This document shows, piece after piece, positions 1 through 6,981 of a DNA stretch of 10,816 nt. The stretch is taken from contig QHPZ01000226.1 in NCBI GenBank assembly GCA_003219225.1, positions 1 to 10,816 of the forward strand, in the 5' to 3' direction. A model generated the notes under the pieces. The model ran no database searches. It saw only the letters and a list, made by a program, of their open reading frames with translations, and was not told the origin of the DNA. Origin of the DNA: Verrucomicrobiota bacterium (GTDB lineage: Bacteria; Verrucomicrobiota; Verrucomicrobiia; Chthoniobacterales; UBA10450). Within the stretch, counting starts at the first letter, position 1. Every line of letters begins with the position of its first letter. The translations under genes and the position numbers were made by a program.

Positions 1-1258
1 TTTCGTCCGCAATCGCTACCTCGATGTGGTCTTCGCCGCGCCCTGCCTCTGTTATCTCATGGGCCCGATCGATGACGGCCGTGGCACGGAACTGGCGCAA
101 CTGCTTCGCCGCCTTAGCGCCGATGAACCGGACATCTTATTCATTCCCGTCTTGCGCGAGCCGGAAACGACCGACCTGAGGGGACCGGCGCTCTGGATGG
201 AATTGCGCGATCCGGCCGAACAAACTGTGAGCGCTCCCAATGAAGGAGCCTACGAGATGGAGAATTGCCCGCCGGGCAGCGCCGCAATCATTCTTTACGT
301 CTCAAAACATGATACGCCCCAATCGCTGGCCGACTCGACACTTCGCTGCGAGCTTCTCCGTCAGTGGCTACAACCGTCGCACCCCGACGGAGCTCGCATC
401 GCGCTGTTCTGCGATCTCGACAAAAGCTCCGTTTCGCCGGAGCTGGTCAACGCGTTGAAACCGCTCATCGAGTCGGCGCCCTTTGTCATCACTTGCGATG
501 AAGAGATTGCGACGGAGTGGGCGAGCGAGGGAGATGGCTCAGTCCAACGCAGGATCTATTGGTGCCCGGACAAAACGCTGCCGATTGTCATGTGGTCACT
601 CGCCGGCGCGTTCTTGGCCAGGACTTTGCATCGCACATACCGCAACAGTGTTTTGCAATTGGCCGAGATGATGGAGCAACTGGCCGATCTGCAATTCGAT
701 TACGAGAAGCTTCTTAATGCTTCACAAAAGCTGATGGTTGGCTCCAAGCACGCGAGCTATCGCGATCTCGTGCGCCGGACACAGCAACTCGTCCGCAAAA
801 CCATCCCGCCCAAAAGCACCGTCCTTGTCGTGAGCAAGGGCGATCCTGAACTGGTGAACTTGGAAAATCGTCGCGGTCTCCACTACCCGCAGCTCAAGGA
901 TGGGATTTGGGCCGGCCATTACCCTACCAACAGCGCCGCGGCAATCACCCAACTGGAGAAACTTCGAGCTAAAGGGGCGGAGTATTTTCTCTTGCCCGCC
1001 ATCTACAGCTGGTGGCTTGATTACTACAAGGATTTCGCGCGCCACCTCTCCGCACGCTATCGCATCGCCGTGGCCGAGACGGACACTGCGACGATTTTCG
1101 ATCTGCGCTCGACAAGCAAACCTAAGCGCACAACAATCGCGCGGTCGAGCCGGTCGAAAACAGCAAAAGCCGCACGCATGAGCCGGTCGTCCGTCCGCCG
1201 AACGCGCACGCACACTCAGAGGCGCAGCAGAAAAACCGAGCCGAGCCGTCGCCATTGA
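1..1258 (+). CDS. C-terminal part of a large glycan-biosynthesis-associated protein (5' truncated)
   Basis: The frame is open from base 2, so the gene enters from the left; the GTG at 26 is merely the first internal start-like codon. About 418 residues are visible. Counting from that GTG, residues 1-190 form a mixed alpha/beta region that I do not recognise. Residues about 200-245 are helical with coiled-coil character (leucine-rich, around QLAEMMEQLADLQFDYEKLL). Residues about 263-365 form a compact domain beginning TVLVVSKGDPELVNL, with a GLHYPQ motif, an AGHYPTNSAAAI stretch and a WWLDYYKDFARHL motif, ending AVAETDTATIFDLR. From memory, this domain recurs at the C-terminus of multidomain glycosyltransferase or methyltransferase proteins in polysaccharide clusters; its function is unknown. 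The last ~48 residues are a very basic Arg/Lys/Ser/Thr tail. The sulfotransferase gene starts 13 bases downstream, so the two are probably co-transcribed. Whether the missing N-terminus carries a glycosyltransferase domain cannot be seen. Confidence 0.75.
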   Translation, partial: FVRNRYLDVVFAAPCLCYLMGPIDDGRGTELAQLLRRLSADEPDILFIPVLREPETTDLRGPALWMELRDPAEQTVSAPNEGAYEMENCPPGSAAIILYVSKHDTPQSLADSTLRCELLRQWLQPSHPDGARIALFCDLDKSSVSPELVNALKPLIESAPFVITCDEEIATEWASEGDGSVQRRIYWCPDKTLPIVMWSLAGAFLARTLHRTYRNSVLQLAEMMEQLADLQFDYEKLLNASQKLMVGSKHASYRDLVRRTQQLVRKTIPPKSTVLVVSKGDPELVNLENRRGLHYPQLKDGIWAGHYPTNSAAAITQLEKLRAKGAEYFLLPAIYSWWLDYYKDFARHLSARYRIAVAETDTATIFDLRSTSKPKRTTIARSSRSKTAKAARMSRSSVRRTRTHTQRRSRKTEPSRRH

Positions 1259-1271
1259 AACCGTTTTACCT

Positions 1272-2162
1272 GTGAACAAAAAAGTTCCTGCTCAACCTGG
1301 CACCATGTCTGATCGGGACAATCCCGTCATCATCATGGCGATGGGCCGCTCCGGCAGCACTCTGCTCATGCGTTTGATCAATTGCAGTCCGGACATCATG
1401 GTCTGGGGGGAGCACAATGGTTTTCTCACCGCGTTCGGCAGGGCTTTTCATGCGCTCACCTGCACTTTTGCTACCGATTGCATGCGGAACTCAGAGCGCT
1501 TTACCGAAGTCGTTCTTAATCAACAGCCAATTATTCTCAGTCGCGGCGAACGGTGGTCTTGTGAATGGGTCAACGCCTTTACCAAAAGCGATGTGCTTTC
1601 TGCCTTTCGCAAACTGATTGTCGATCTGCTGGCGCGGCGTGTCCCGGAAGGAGTGCGTTGGGGATTCAAGGAGATCAGATACCACGGCGAAGAAATCGAA
1701 TTGCTCAGGACGCTGTTTCCACGCGCCCAATTTATACTTCTGCTTCGCAACCCAGTTCACGTGCTGCAAAGCATCTCCCGCCACTTCACCCGCGGCGATC
1801 CCAAGCGAACGATGCAAACGATGCTTCGCTATCTCGATTTTCTTGCGCTTGTTCAAAAGCAGCTCGAACACAAAAGGCAGGACGTGCTCGTCTCCCATTA
1901 CGAATTACTGCTTGAGAGCCCGGAGGAACAACTGAGCAGGCTCGAACAATTCCTCGGCACTTCCTTTGCGCGGCCGAACTGCGAAGCGATCCTGAGCGAA
2001 CGCAAAAAGCTCCGTGAACCGCCCGCCGATGTGCATTCGGAGTTGGCCGCCTTCGTGGAAACAAGCAGGCTGCCAATTGACCCAGGTAAGGTATTGGTGC
2101 TGGCCGATCAGTATCGGACGTTGTTAAACGCTGCCAGGACGCCGCAAACGGTAGCGACCTGA
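1272..2162 (+). CDS. Sulfotransferase family protein (PAPS-dependent)
   Basis: Predicted to transfer a sulfuryl group from PAPS to an acceptor, here probably a sugar hydroxyl on a glycan. It has 296 residues from the GTG at 1272; an in-frame ATG at 1305 gives 285 residues, begins close to the first beta strand, and is equally plausible. Neither start has a clear Shine-Dalgarno sequence. The 5'-phosphosulfate-binding loop is the P-loop-like GRSGSTLL at residues 25-32, preceded by the hydrophobic strand PVIIMAM. The 3'-phosphate-binding motif is LLLRNPVHVLQSISRHF around residues 156-172, with Arg159 and a downstream Ser. A WGFKEIRY motif (residues 130-137), typical of bacterial sulfotransferases, lies between them, and the HYELLLESPEEQL segment in the C-terminal half also fits the family. 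It is soluble with no signal peptide, so it would act in the cytoplasm on a precursor. The next gene begins 18 bases after the stop. The acceptor is unknown. Confidence 0.88.
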   Translation: MNKKVPAQPGTMSDRDNPVIIMAMGRSGSTLLMRLINCSPDIMVWGEHNGFLTAFGRAFHALTCTFATDCMRNSERFTEVVLNQQPIILSRGERWSCEWVNAFTKSDVLSAFRKLIVDLLARRVPEGVRWGFKEIRYHGEEIELLRTLFPRAQFILLLRNPVHVLQSISRHFTRGDPKRTMQTMLRYLDFLALVQKQLEHKRQDVLVSHYELLLESPEEQLSRLEQFLGTSFARPNCEAILSERKKLREPPADVHSELAAFVETSRLPIDPGKVLVLADQYRTLLNAARTPQTVAT

Positions 2163-2180
2163 ACATTCTGCCACTGAGTC

Positions 2181-3350
2181 TTGGCTAAACGTTTTCGGCA
2201 GGGGTCGGTAGTAATCGGCGGATCGCTCGCGCAGAAGCCGCACTTCGGTGGTCTCACGTGGGTGTTCTTGCAATTGCTGCTCGGTTTTAGACGGCTTGGG
2301 TGGGACGTCCTTTTCCTCGACCGGCTTGACCCCGAGATGTGCGTCGATGTCTCAGGCGCGCACTGTTCGTTTGAATCCTCGATCAACGTCCGTTACCTCG
2401 GGCAGGTCATGGCTGAGTACGACTTGAAGGATGCCTTTGCTGTCGCTGGCGAAGGCTACCGGCGCTTCATCGGCCTTACCCGCTCGCAAGTCATGGAACG
2501 CGTACGGAAAGCCGATTTCTTCCTCAACGTCATGGGCTTTTTCGCGGATCCTGAAATCGCGGGCGCAGCACGCCGCCGCGTTCTTTACGATATCGACCCT
2601 GGATTCACGCAAATATGGCACGAGCTCGGTCTGGCCGATCTGCTGCGAGGCCAGGATGACTTCGTCACTGTGGGAGAAAACATCGGCCACGATAGCTGTT
2701 CGATCCCGACATGTGGCCGCGCCTGGATCCGCACTCGTCATCCGGTCGTGCTGGATCAATGGCCGGTTGCAAATACAGCTCAAAATGGTCGTTTCACCGA
2801 TCTCGGCGCGTGGCGCGGTCCGACTGGCCCGATCGAGTACGGGGGCGAGACCTATGGCCTGCGCGTCCATGAGTTCCGCAAGTTCGTTGCACTGCCGCGC
2901 CTGACCGGCGAGCAGTTCGAGGTCGCGTTCGACATTCATCCAGCCGAGGTCAAGGACCTCGCTCTCCTGGCCGAAAACAATTGGCGCCTGGTCGATCCGC
3001 AAACCGTCGCGGCAGGGCCGGTCGGGTATCGAAATTACCTCTCGAATTCGCAGGCACAGTTCATGGTCGCCAAAGGCATGTACGTGCAATCGCGCAGCGG
3101 TCTGATTAGTGATCGTTGCGCGTGCTATCTTGCCGCTGGCAAGCCGGTGCTCGCGCAAGACACCGGGTTCAGCGCAAATTATCCAACCGGTGCCGGATTG
3201 ATCGCGTTCTCATCACTCGAGGAAGCGCGCGCCGGAGTGGCCGAGATCGCGCGTGAGTACCACAAGCATTCCCGCGCGGCACGCGCGATTGCCGAAGAGT
3301 ATTTCAATTCCGACAACGTGCTGGCAGAACTTGTAGCGAAGCTGGCATGA
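2181..3350 (+). CDS. Glycosyltransferase-like protein, paralogue A of three
   Basis: A 389-residue soluble protein, homologous along its full length to the products at 3347-4537 and 5806-6981. The only usual start is TTG at 2181, because an in-frame TGA lies at 2175-2177; no strong ribosome binding site is visible. The N-terminal half opens with a beta strand and glycine loop (SVVIGGSLAQKPHFGG, residues 9-24) followed by LLLGFRRLGWDVLFL, resembling the first Rossmann unit of GT-B enzymes. Mid-protein motifs shared with the paralogues are DIDPGFTQIW (137-146), IPTCGRAW (175-182), PVVLDQWPVA (188-197), HEFRKF (230-235) and FDIHPAE (250-256). The C-terminal block SDRCACYLAAGKPVLAQDTGF (310-330) resembles the sugar-nucleotide-binding region of GT-B transferases, where a conserved acidic/Arg pair precedes a GKPV turn. 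Its stop overlaps the start of paralogue B as ATGA, suggesting translational coupling. Donor and acceptor sugars are unknown; a non-catalytic role cannot be excluded. Confidence 0.75.
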   Translation: MAKRFRQGSVVIGGSLAQKPHFGGLTWVFLQLLLGFRRLGWDVLFLDRLDPEMCVDVSGAHCSFESSINVRYLGQVMAEYDLKDAFAVAGEGYRRFIGLTRSQVMERVRKADFFLNVMGFFADPEIAGAARRRVLYDIDPGFTQIWHELGLADLLRGQDDFVTVGENIGHDSCSIPTCGRAWIRTRHPVVLDQWPVANTAQNGRFTDLGAWRGPTGPIEYGGETYGLRVHEFRKFVALPRLTGEQFEVAFDIHPAEVKDLALLAENNWRLVDPQTVAAGPVGYRNYLSNSQAQFMVAKGMYVQSRSGLISDRCACYLAAGKPVLAQDTGFSANYPTGAGLIAFSSLEEARAGVAEIAREYHKHSRAARAIAEEYFNSDNVLAELVAKLA

Positions 3351-4537
3351 GCAACGGTGTCGTTATTGTCGCCGGCGCTTTGGCGAACAAGCCGTCCAAT
3401 GGCGGCAACGCCTGGACACGGCTAAACTGGTTGCTGGGTTTTCGCCGATCAGGTTTTGATCCTTACTTCATTGAAGAGATCAATTCGAACATTTGCGTAG
3501 CTGCAAATGGTCAGCCGGTCCGGCCGGAGGATTCGGTGAACGCCACCTACTTCCGCGCAGTCATGAAGCAGTTCGGTTTTGAAAACCGCGCCAGCCTCGT
3601 TTGCGATGACGGAACAGATATTATCGGTGCCGGGCTCGACCAGTTGGAAAAGCTAGCCAGGCACGCCGACATCCTGCTCAACATCAGCGGACACTTACAG
3701 CTACCTGCTTTGAAATTAGCACCTCGCTGCAAAATTTATTTAGACGACGACCCGGGCTACACACAATGCTGGCACGCCACCGGACAGCTCGGCACCCGCC
3801 TCGCCGGTCATGATGATTACTTCACGCTCGGCGCAAACATCGGCACGTCGCGGTGCACCATTCCGACCGGCGACGTTCACTGGCGAACGACGCGCGTCCC
3901 GATTGTCCTTGCCGAGTGGCCGCCGATTGCCGCGTCCGGTTTCGATCGATTCACAACCGTCGCCAGTTGGCGCGGAGCATTCGGCCCGGTGACTTTGGAC
4001 GGCAACACTTACGGCCCCAAAGCGCACGAGTTTCGCAAATTTCTCGCGCTGCCGGCCAAAACCGAACTCAAGTTTCAGATCGTCTTGGATATTCACCCGG
4101 CTGATTGGAAAGATCGACAAGCACTGGTCAATGCCGGCTGGGATGTTGCTTCACCGGAATTGGCAGCTACTCCAGACGCTTTTCGCGCTTACGTCCAAAA
4201 CTCGAGCGCCGAGTTCTCGGTCGCGCAGCCCATCTATGTCGGGACGCGCAGCGGCTGGTTCAGTGATCGGAGCGCCGCTTATCTCGCCTGCGGCAAGCCA
4301 ACATTGCTTCAGGACACCGGATTCAGTCGCCTTCTGCCAACCGGTGAAGGCCTGGTGACGTTCACCACGTTCGACGAAGCGATTGAAGGCGCGGCGAAGA
4401 TTGCCTCGAATTATGCGCATCATTGTCGCGCCGCCCGCGCATTAGCAGAGGAATATTTCGATTCTGATAAAGTTCTCGCCAAACTGCTTAGCGAAATCTC
4501 CACCGATGAGGTCGAAAGAAAACGTCAACCGGCTTAA
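3347..4537 (+). CDS. Glycosyltransferase-like protein, paralogue B of three
   Basis: A 396-residue relative of the preceding gene, starting at an ATG whose ATGA overlaps the upstream stop. The family landmarks are present: glycine loop IVAGALANKPSNGG (residues 7-20) with W23, LLGFRRSGFD (29-38), YLDDDPGYTQCW (131-142), PIVLAEWPPI (185-194), SWRG (207-210), HEFRKFLALP (227-236), LDIHPADWKD (247-256), and the C-terminal SGWFSDRSAAYLACGKPTL (302-320) followed by QDTGFS and EEYFDSDKVL. It differs from A and C at one landmark: where they have PTCGR followed by W, it reads PTGDVHW (173-179), losing the Cys and the Arg. This may reflect a different donor or acceptor. The C-terminal similarity to GT-B transferases suggests sugar transfer in the cytoplasm, but the reaction is not demonstrable here. 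The end of this gene is overlapped for 32 bases by the methyltransferase gene. Confidence 0.75.
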   Translation: MSNGVVIVAGALANKPSNGGNAWTRLNWLLGFRRSGFDPYFIEEINSNICVAANGQPVRPEDSVNATYFRAVMKQFGFENRASLVCDDGTDIIGAGLDQLEKLARHADILLNISGHLQLPALKLAPRCKIYLDDDPGYTQCWHATGQLGTRLAGHDDYFTLGANIGTSRCTIPTGDVHWRTTRVPIVLAEWPPIAASGFDRFTTVASWRGAFGPVTLDGNTYGPKAHEFRKFLALPAKTELKFQIVLDIHPADWKDRQALVNAGWDVASPELAATPDAFRAYVQNSSAEFSVAQPIYVGTRSGWFSDRSAAYLACGKPTLLQDTGFSRLLPTGEGLVTFTTFDEAIEGAAKIASNYAHHCRAARALAEEYFDSDKVLAKLLSEISTDEVERKRQPA

Positions 4538-5057
4538 CTGGGGCTGCGGGAATACGCATCCGCCCGGGTGGATCAATTCAGATATCAAGTCCGGGCACGG
4601 GATTCAGGTGGTCGCCGATATTCGTGATGGACTACCGTTCGCCACCGATAACTTCGATTACGCTGTCAGTGTTCACGCGCTCCCGGAGCTCGGCTACCCC
4701 GAGCTGCTTCCGGCGCTACGAGAACTGCGGCGCGTGCTCAAACCACGCGGCACTTTGCGGCTCGTATTGCCCGATCTACTGAAAAGCGTCGACGCGTTTC
4801 GTGCCGGCGAGCGCGATTACTTCGCCGTCCCGGACGAAGAAATGGAGCGACTCGGTTCCAAGCTCGCCGTTCAACTCATCTGGTTGGGCTATACCCGCTC
4901 GGTATTCACTCCCGATTTTATCGAGGAGCTCTTGTTGAAAGCCGGATTTTCGGCCGTGCACCATTGCGCATTCAAGCAAACACGGAGCGGCTGGCCCGAG
5001 ATCGTCGAACTGGACAATCGCGAACGCGAAAGTCTCTTCGTCGAGGGGGTAAAGTAG
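4506..5057 (+). CDS. SAM-dependent methyltransferase, small class I type
   Basis: A 183-residue Rossmann-fold methyltransferase, probably of the COG4627-like 'predicted SAM-dependent methyltransferase' type. The SAM-binding motif I is LNWGCGN (residues 10-16), placed almost at the N-terminus and followed by PPGWINSDI, where the Asp ends the second strand. ADIRDGLPFATDNFD (38-51) supplies the post-motif acidic region, and the strand YAVSVHALPEL (52-62) leads into LRELRRVLKPRGTLRLVLPD (71-90), a classic helix plus strand 5. The start at 4506 lies inside the preceding gene in another frame. It cannot be moved past that gene because motif I begins at about base 4533, before the upstream stop. In this operon it most likely methylates a sugar or a sugar-linked group. 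The deacetylase gene starts 5 bases after the stop. The substrate is unknown. Confidence 0.85.
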   Translation: MRSKENVNRLNWGCGNTHPPGWINSDIKSGHGIQVVADIRDGLPFATDNFDYAVSVHALPELGYPELLPALRELRRVLKPRGTLRLVLPDLLKSVDAFRAGERDYFAVPDEEMERLGSKLAVQLIWLGYTRSVFTPDFIEELLLKAGFSAVHHCAFKQTRSGWPEIVELDNRERESLFVEGVK

Positions 5058-5062
5058 CTGCT

Positions 5063-5776
5063 ATGCCCGGAGAACGCTGCCTCATCGTCAATGCCGACGA
5101 CCTTGGCCTGAGCGCCGAGACCAATCGCGGCATCTTTGAAGCGCACGAGCACGGCATCGTGACCAGCGCCAGCTTGATGGTGCGACGCGGCGCCGCTCCC
5201 GAGGCTGCTGAACGAGCCCGCGCCTACTCACGTTTGACCGTCGGTCTGCATGTCGATCTTGGCGATTGGTCGTTAGAGAACGGCCAGTGGCAGCAAACAT
5301 CCGAAATCGTGCCGCTCAACGACGTGGCCGCAGTTGAAACGGAAATTTCCCGACAGCTTCAGTCCTTCGAGCAACTAACCGACCGGAAACCCACGCATCT
5401 CGATTCTCATCACAATGTTCACCGGGATAATTCTCTGCGCGCCATCTTTCGAAAAATCGCGCGCCGGCTCGGAGTACCGCTGCGCAATTTCAACGTGGGC
5501 GTCAGATTTTGTGGCGCATTTTACGGACAACATAACGGCCGCCCCATGCCCGACTGGATCAGCAGCGAAAATCTGCGCCGCATTATTCGCGAGCTCCCCG
5601 AGGGCGTAACTGAACTGCCCTGTCATCCGGGTTTCGATTTGGAGCTCGCTTCCGATTACCGCGAGCAGCGTCCGCAGGAGGTGCGCGCACTGTGTGATCC
5701 TGCCGTGCGCGCCGAGCTTGAGCGTGAAGCTGTGGTCCTGCGCTCTTTTGCCGACGTCCCGGCGACGGCAAATTAA
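5063..5776 (+). CDS. ChbG/YdjC-family carbohydrate deacetylase
   Basis: Predicted metal-dependent hydrolase removing an acetyl group from an N-acetylated sugar, as ChbG does for chito-oligosaccharides; homologues also occur in glycan-biosynthesis clusters. The product is 237 residues, close to the usual family length. The frame is open further upstream, but the ATG at 5063 fits the family N-terminus: it leads straight into the strand CLIVNADDLG (residues 6-15), with the diagnostic Asp-Asp at 12-13. Other active-site signatures are GLHVDLGDW (61-69, His63), THLDSHHNVHR (111-121, metal-ligand histidine region), and ELPCHPG near the C-terminal end (184-190, His188). A purine-rich GAGGGGG at about 5043-5049 lies 13 bases upstream of the ATG, inside the end of the methyltransferase gene, and may serve as a distant ribosome binding site. 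There is no signal peptide, so it should act in the cytoplasm on a precursor or a lipid-linked sugar. The sugar substrate is unknown. Confidence 0.88.
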   Translation: MPGERCLIVNADDLGLSAETNRGIFEAHEHGIVTSASLMVRRGAAPEAAERARAYSRLTVGLHVDLGDWSLENGQWQQTSEIVPLNDVAAVETEISRQLQSFEQLTDRKPTHLDSHHNVHRDNSLRAIFRKIARRLGVPLRNFNVGVRFCGAFYGQHNGRPMPDWISSENLRRIIRELPEGVTELPCHPGFDLELASDYREQRPQEVRALCDPAVRAELEREAVVLRSFADVPATAN

Positions 5777-5805
5777 TTCACCTCAATCTTGCGGGTGATA
5801 GTACA

Positions 5806-6981
5806 ATGACCTCCCGCATGAACCCGCGAGGACTGCGCATTTTGTTCGCCGGAATGATCGCGGCCGATCCGTTCCAGGGCGGTGCCACCTGGGCGGTCCT
5901 GCAATATCTCCTCGGGTTCCGACAACTTGGGCACGACGTGGTTTTTGTCGAACCGATCAAACCGGAATCGCTGCGGCCGGCGGGCAGCTCGCTCGAAAAC
6001 TCCGAAAACGCCGCCTACTTCCGGGCGACGATCGAAGAGTTCGGTCTGAGCGACCACGCCGCTCTCCTCCTCGTTGGAACAGACCAAACGGTCGGTCTCA
6101 CCTACGACGAGCTCAGGAAACAAACCGGCGATGTCGATGTGCTCTTCAACGTTTCTGGAATGCTGCAGGACCCGGCGCTGTTGGAAAGAATCCCGCGTCG
6201 CGTTTACGTCGATCTCGACCCAGCCTTCGTGCAGCTGTGGGAAAGCGTCTGCAAGATCGACATGCACTTTTCCCATCACACGCATTTTGTCACCGTTGCC
6301 CAGGCCATGGGTTCGAAGGAATGCTGCGTGCCGACCTGCGGTCGCGATTGGACGACGACTTTCCAGCCAGTCGTACTCGAGCAGTGGCCCGTCGCCGACG
6401 CGATCGTGCACAATGCTCTAACCACGGTAGCGAACTGGCGCGGTTATGGCTCCATCGAACATGAAGGCCGGCATTACGGACAGAAAGCGCATTCGTTACG
6501 AAACTTTTTTGAACTTCCTAAACTGACCACGGAGAAATTTGTGCTCGCTCTTGGCATCCATCCCGAAGAAAAGAGAGATGTGCAGGCCCTGCGGGAGAAC
6601 AACTGGGAACTGCTTGACCCGATCGAGTGCGTCGGCTCGCCCGGCCGCTACCGTGCGTTCATCCAGGGATCAAAGGCCGAGTTCGGCATCGCCAAATGCG
6701 GTTACGTCGTATCGCAATGCGGCTGGTTCAGCGACCGCAGCGCCTGTTATCTCGCCTCCGGCCGTCCCGTTCTCGAGCAGGAGACCGGCTTCAGCCGATT
6801 TCTTCCCATTGGCGAAGGTCTCTTCGCCTTCACCACGATCGATGAAGTGCTGAGCGCGATCGCCGAGATCAACCGCGACTATCCCCGACATCGCCGCGCT
6901 GCGCGCGTCCTGGCCGAACAATATTTCGATTCGCGCCGCGTCCTCCCTCGCCTGCTCGAAATAATTGGAGCGTACCCATGA
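5806..6981 (+). CDS. Glycosyltransferase-like protein, paralogue C of three
   Basis: A 391-residue third member of the family found at 2181 and 3347, separated from them by the methyltransferase and deacetylase genes. Two ATG codons, 5806 and 5818, are both possible; conserved sequence begins at residue 10 (LRILFAGMIAADPFQGG). Shared landmarks are LLGFRQLGHDVVFVEP (35-50), YVDLDPAFVQLW (134-145), VPTCGRDW (175-182), PVVLEQWPVAD (188-198), NWRG (210-213), GQKAHSLRNF (225-234), LGIHPEE (249-255), and CGWFSDRSACYLASGRPVL (305-323) followed by EQETGFS and EQYFDSRRVLPRL. It keeps the Cys-Gly-Arg motif that paralogue B lacks, but the glycine of DPG is alanine here. A GGGTGA at 5793-5798 is a possible weak ribosome binding site. 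The stop overlaps the kinase start as ATGA. Likely a GT-B-like cytoplasmic sugar transferase acting at another step of the same pathway; the actual reaction is inference. Confidence 0.75.
   Translation: MTSRMNPRGLRILFAGMIAADPFQGGATWAVLQYLLGFRQLGHDVVFVEPIKPESLRPAGSSLENSENAAYFRATIEEFGLSDHAALLLVGTDQTVGLTYDELRKQTGDVDVLFNVSGMLQDPALLERIPRRVYVDLDPAFVQLWESVCKIDMHFSHHTHFVTVAQAMGSKECCVPTCGRDWTTTFQPVVLEQWPVADAIVHNALTTVANWRGYGSIEHEGRHYGQKAHSLRNFFELPKLTTEKFVLALGIHPEEKRDVQALRENNWELLDPIECVGSPGRYRAFIQGSKAEFGIAKCGYVVSQCGWFSDRSACYLASGRPVLEQETGFSRFLPIGEGLFAFTTIDEVLSAIAEINRDYPRHRRAARVLAEQYFDSRRVLPRLLEIIGAYP

Noticed and set aside
722..1279. 185-codon open frame on the - strand opposite the first gene
   Set aside because: It covers the conserved C-terminal domain coded on the + strand and has no recognisable motif of its own.
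2352..3158. 268-codon open frame on the - strand opposite paralogue A
   Set aside because: It is the shadow of a conserved family member whose motifs are confirmed by two paralogues; the antisense translation shows no recognisable domain.
4964..5062. N-terminal extension of the deacetylase to the ATG at 4964
   Set aside because: The extra 33 residues are a basic shadow of the methyltransferase C-terminus; the family begins just before the NADDLG motif, which fits ATG 5063.
5773..6411. 212-codon open frame on the - strand opposite paralogue C
   Set aside because: It is antisense to conserved coding sequence, its composition is typical of a GC-rich shadow frame, and there is no start context.
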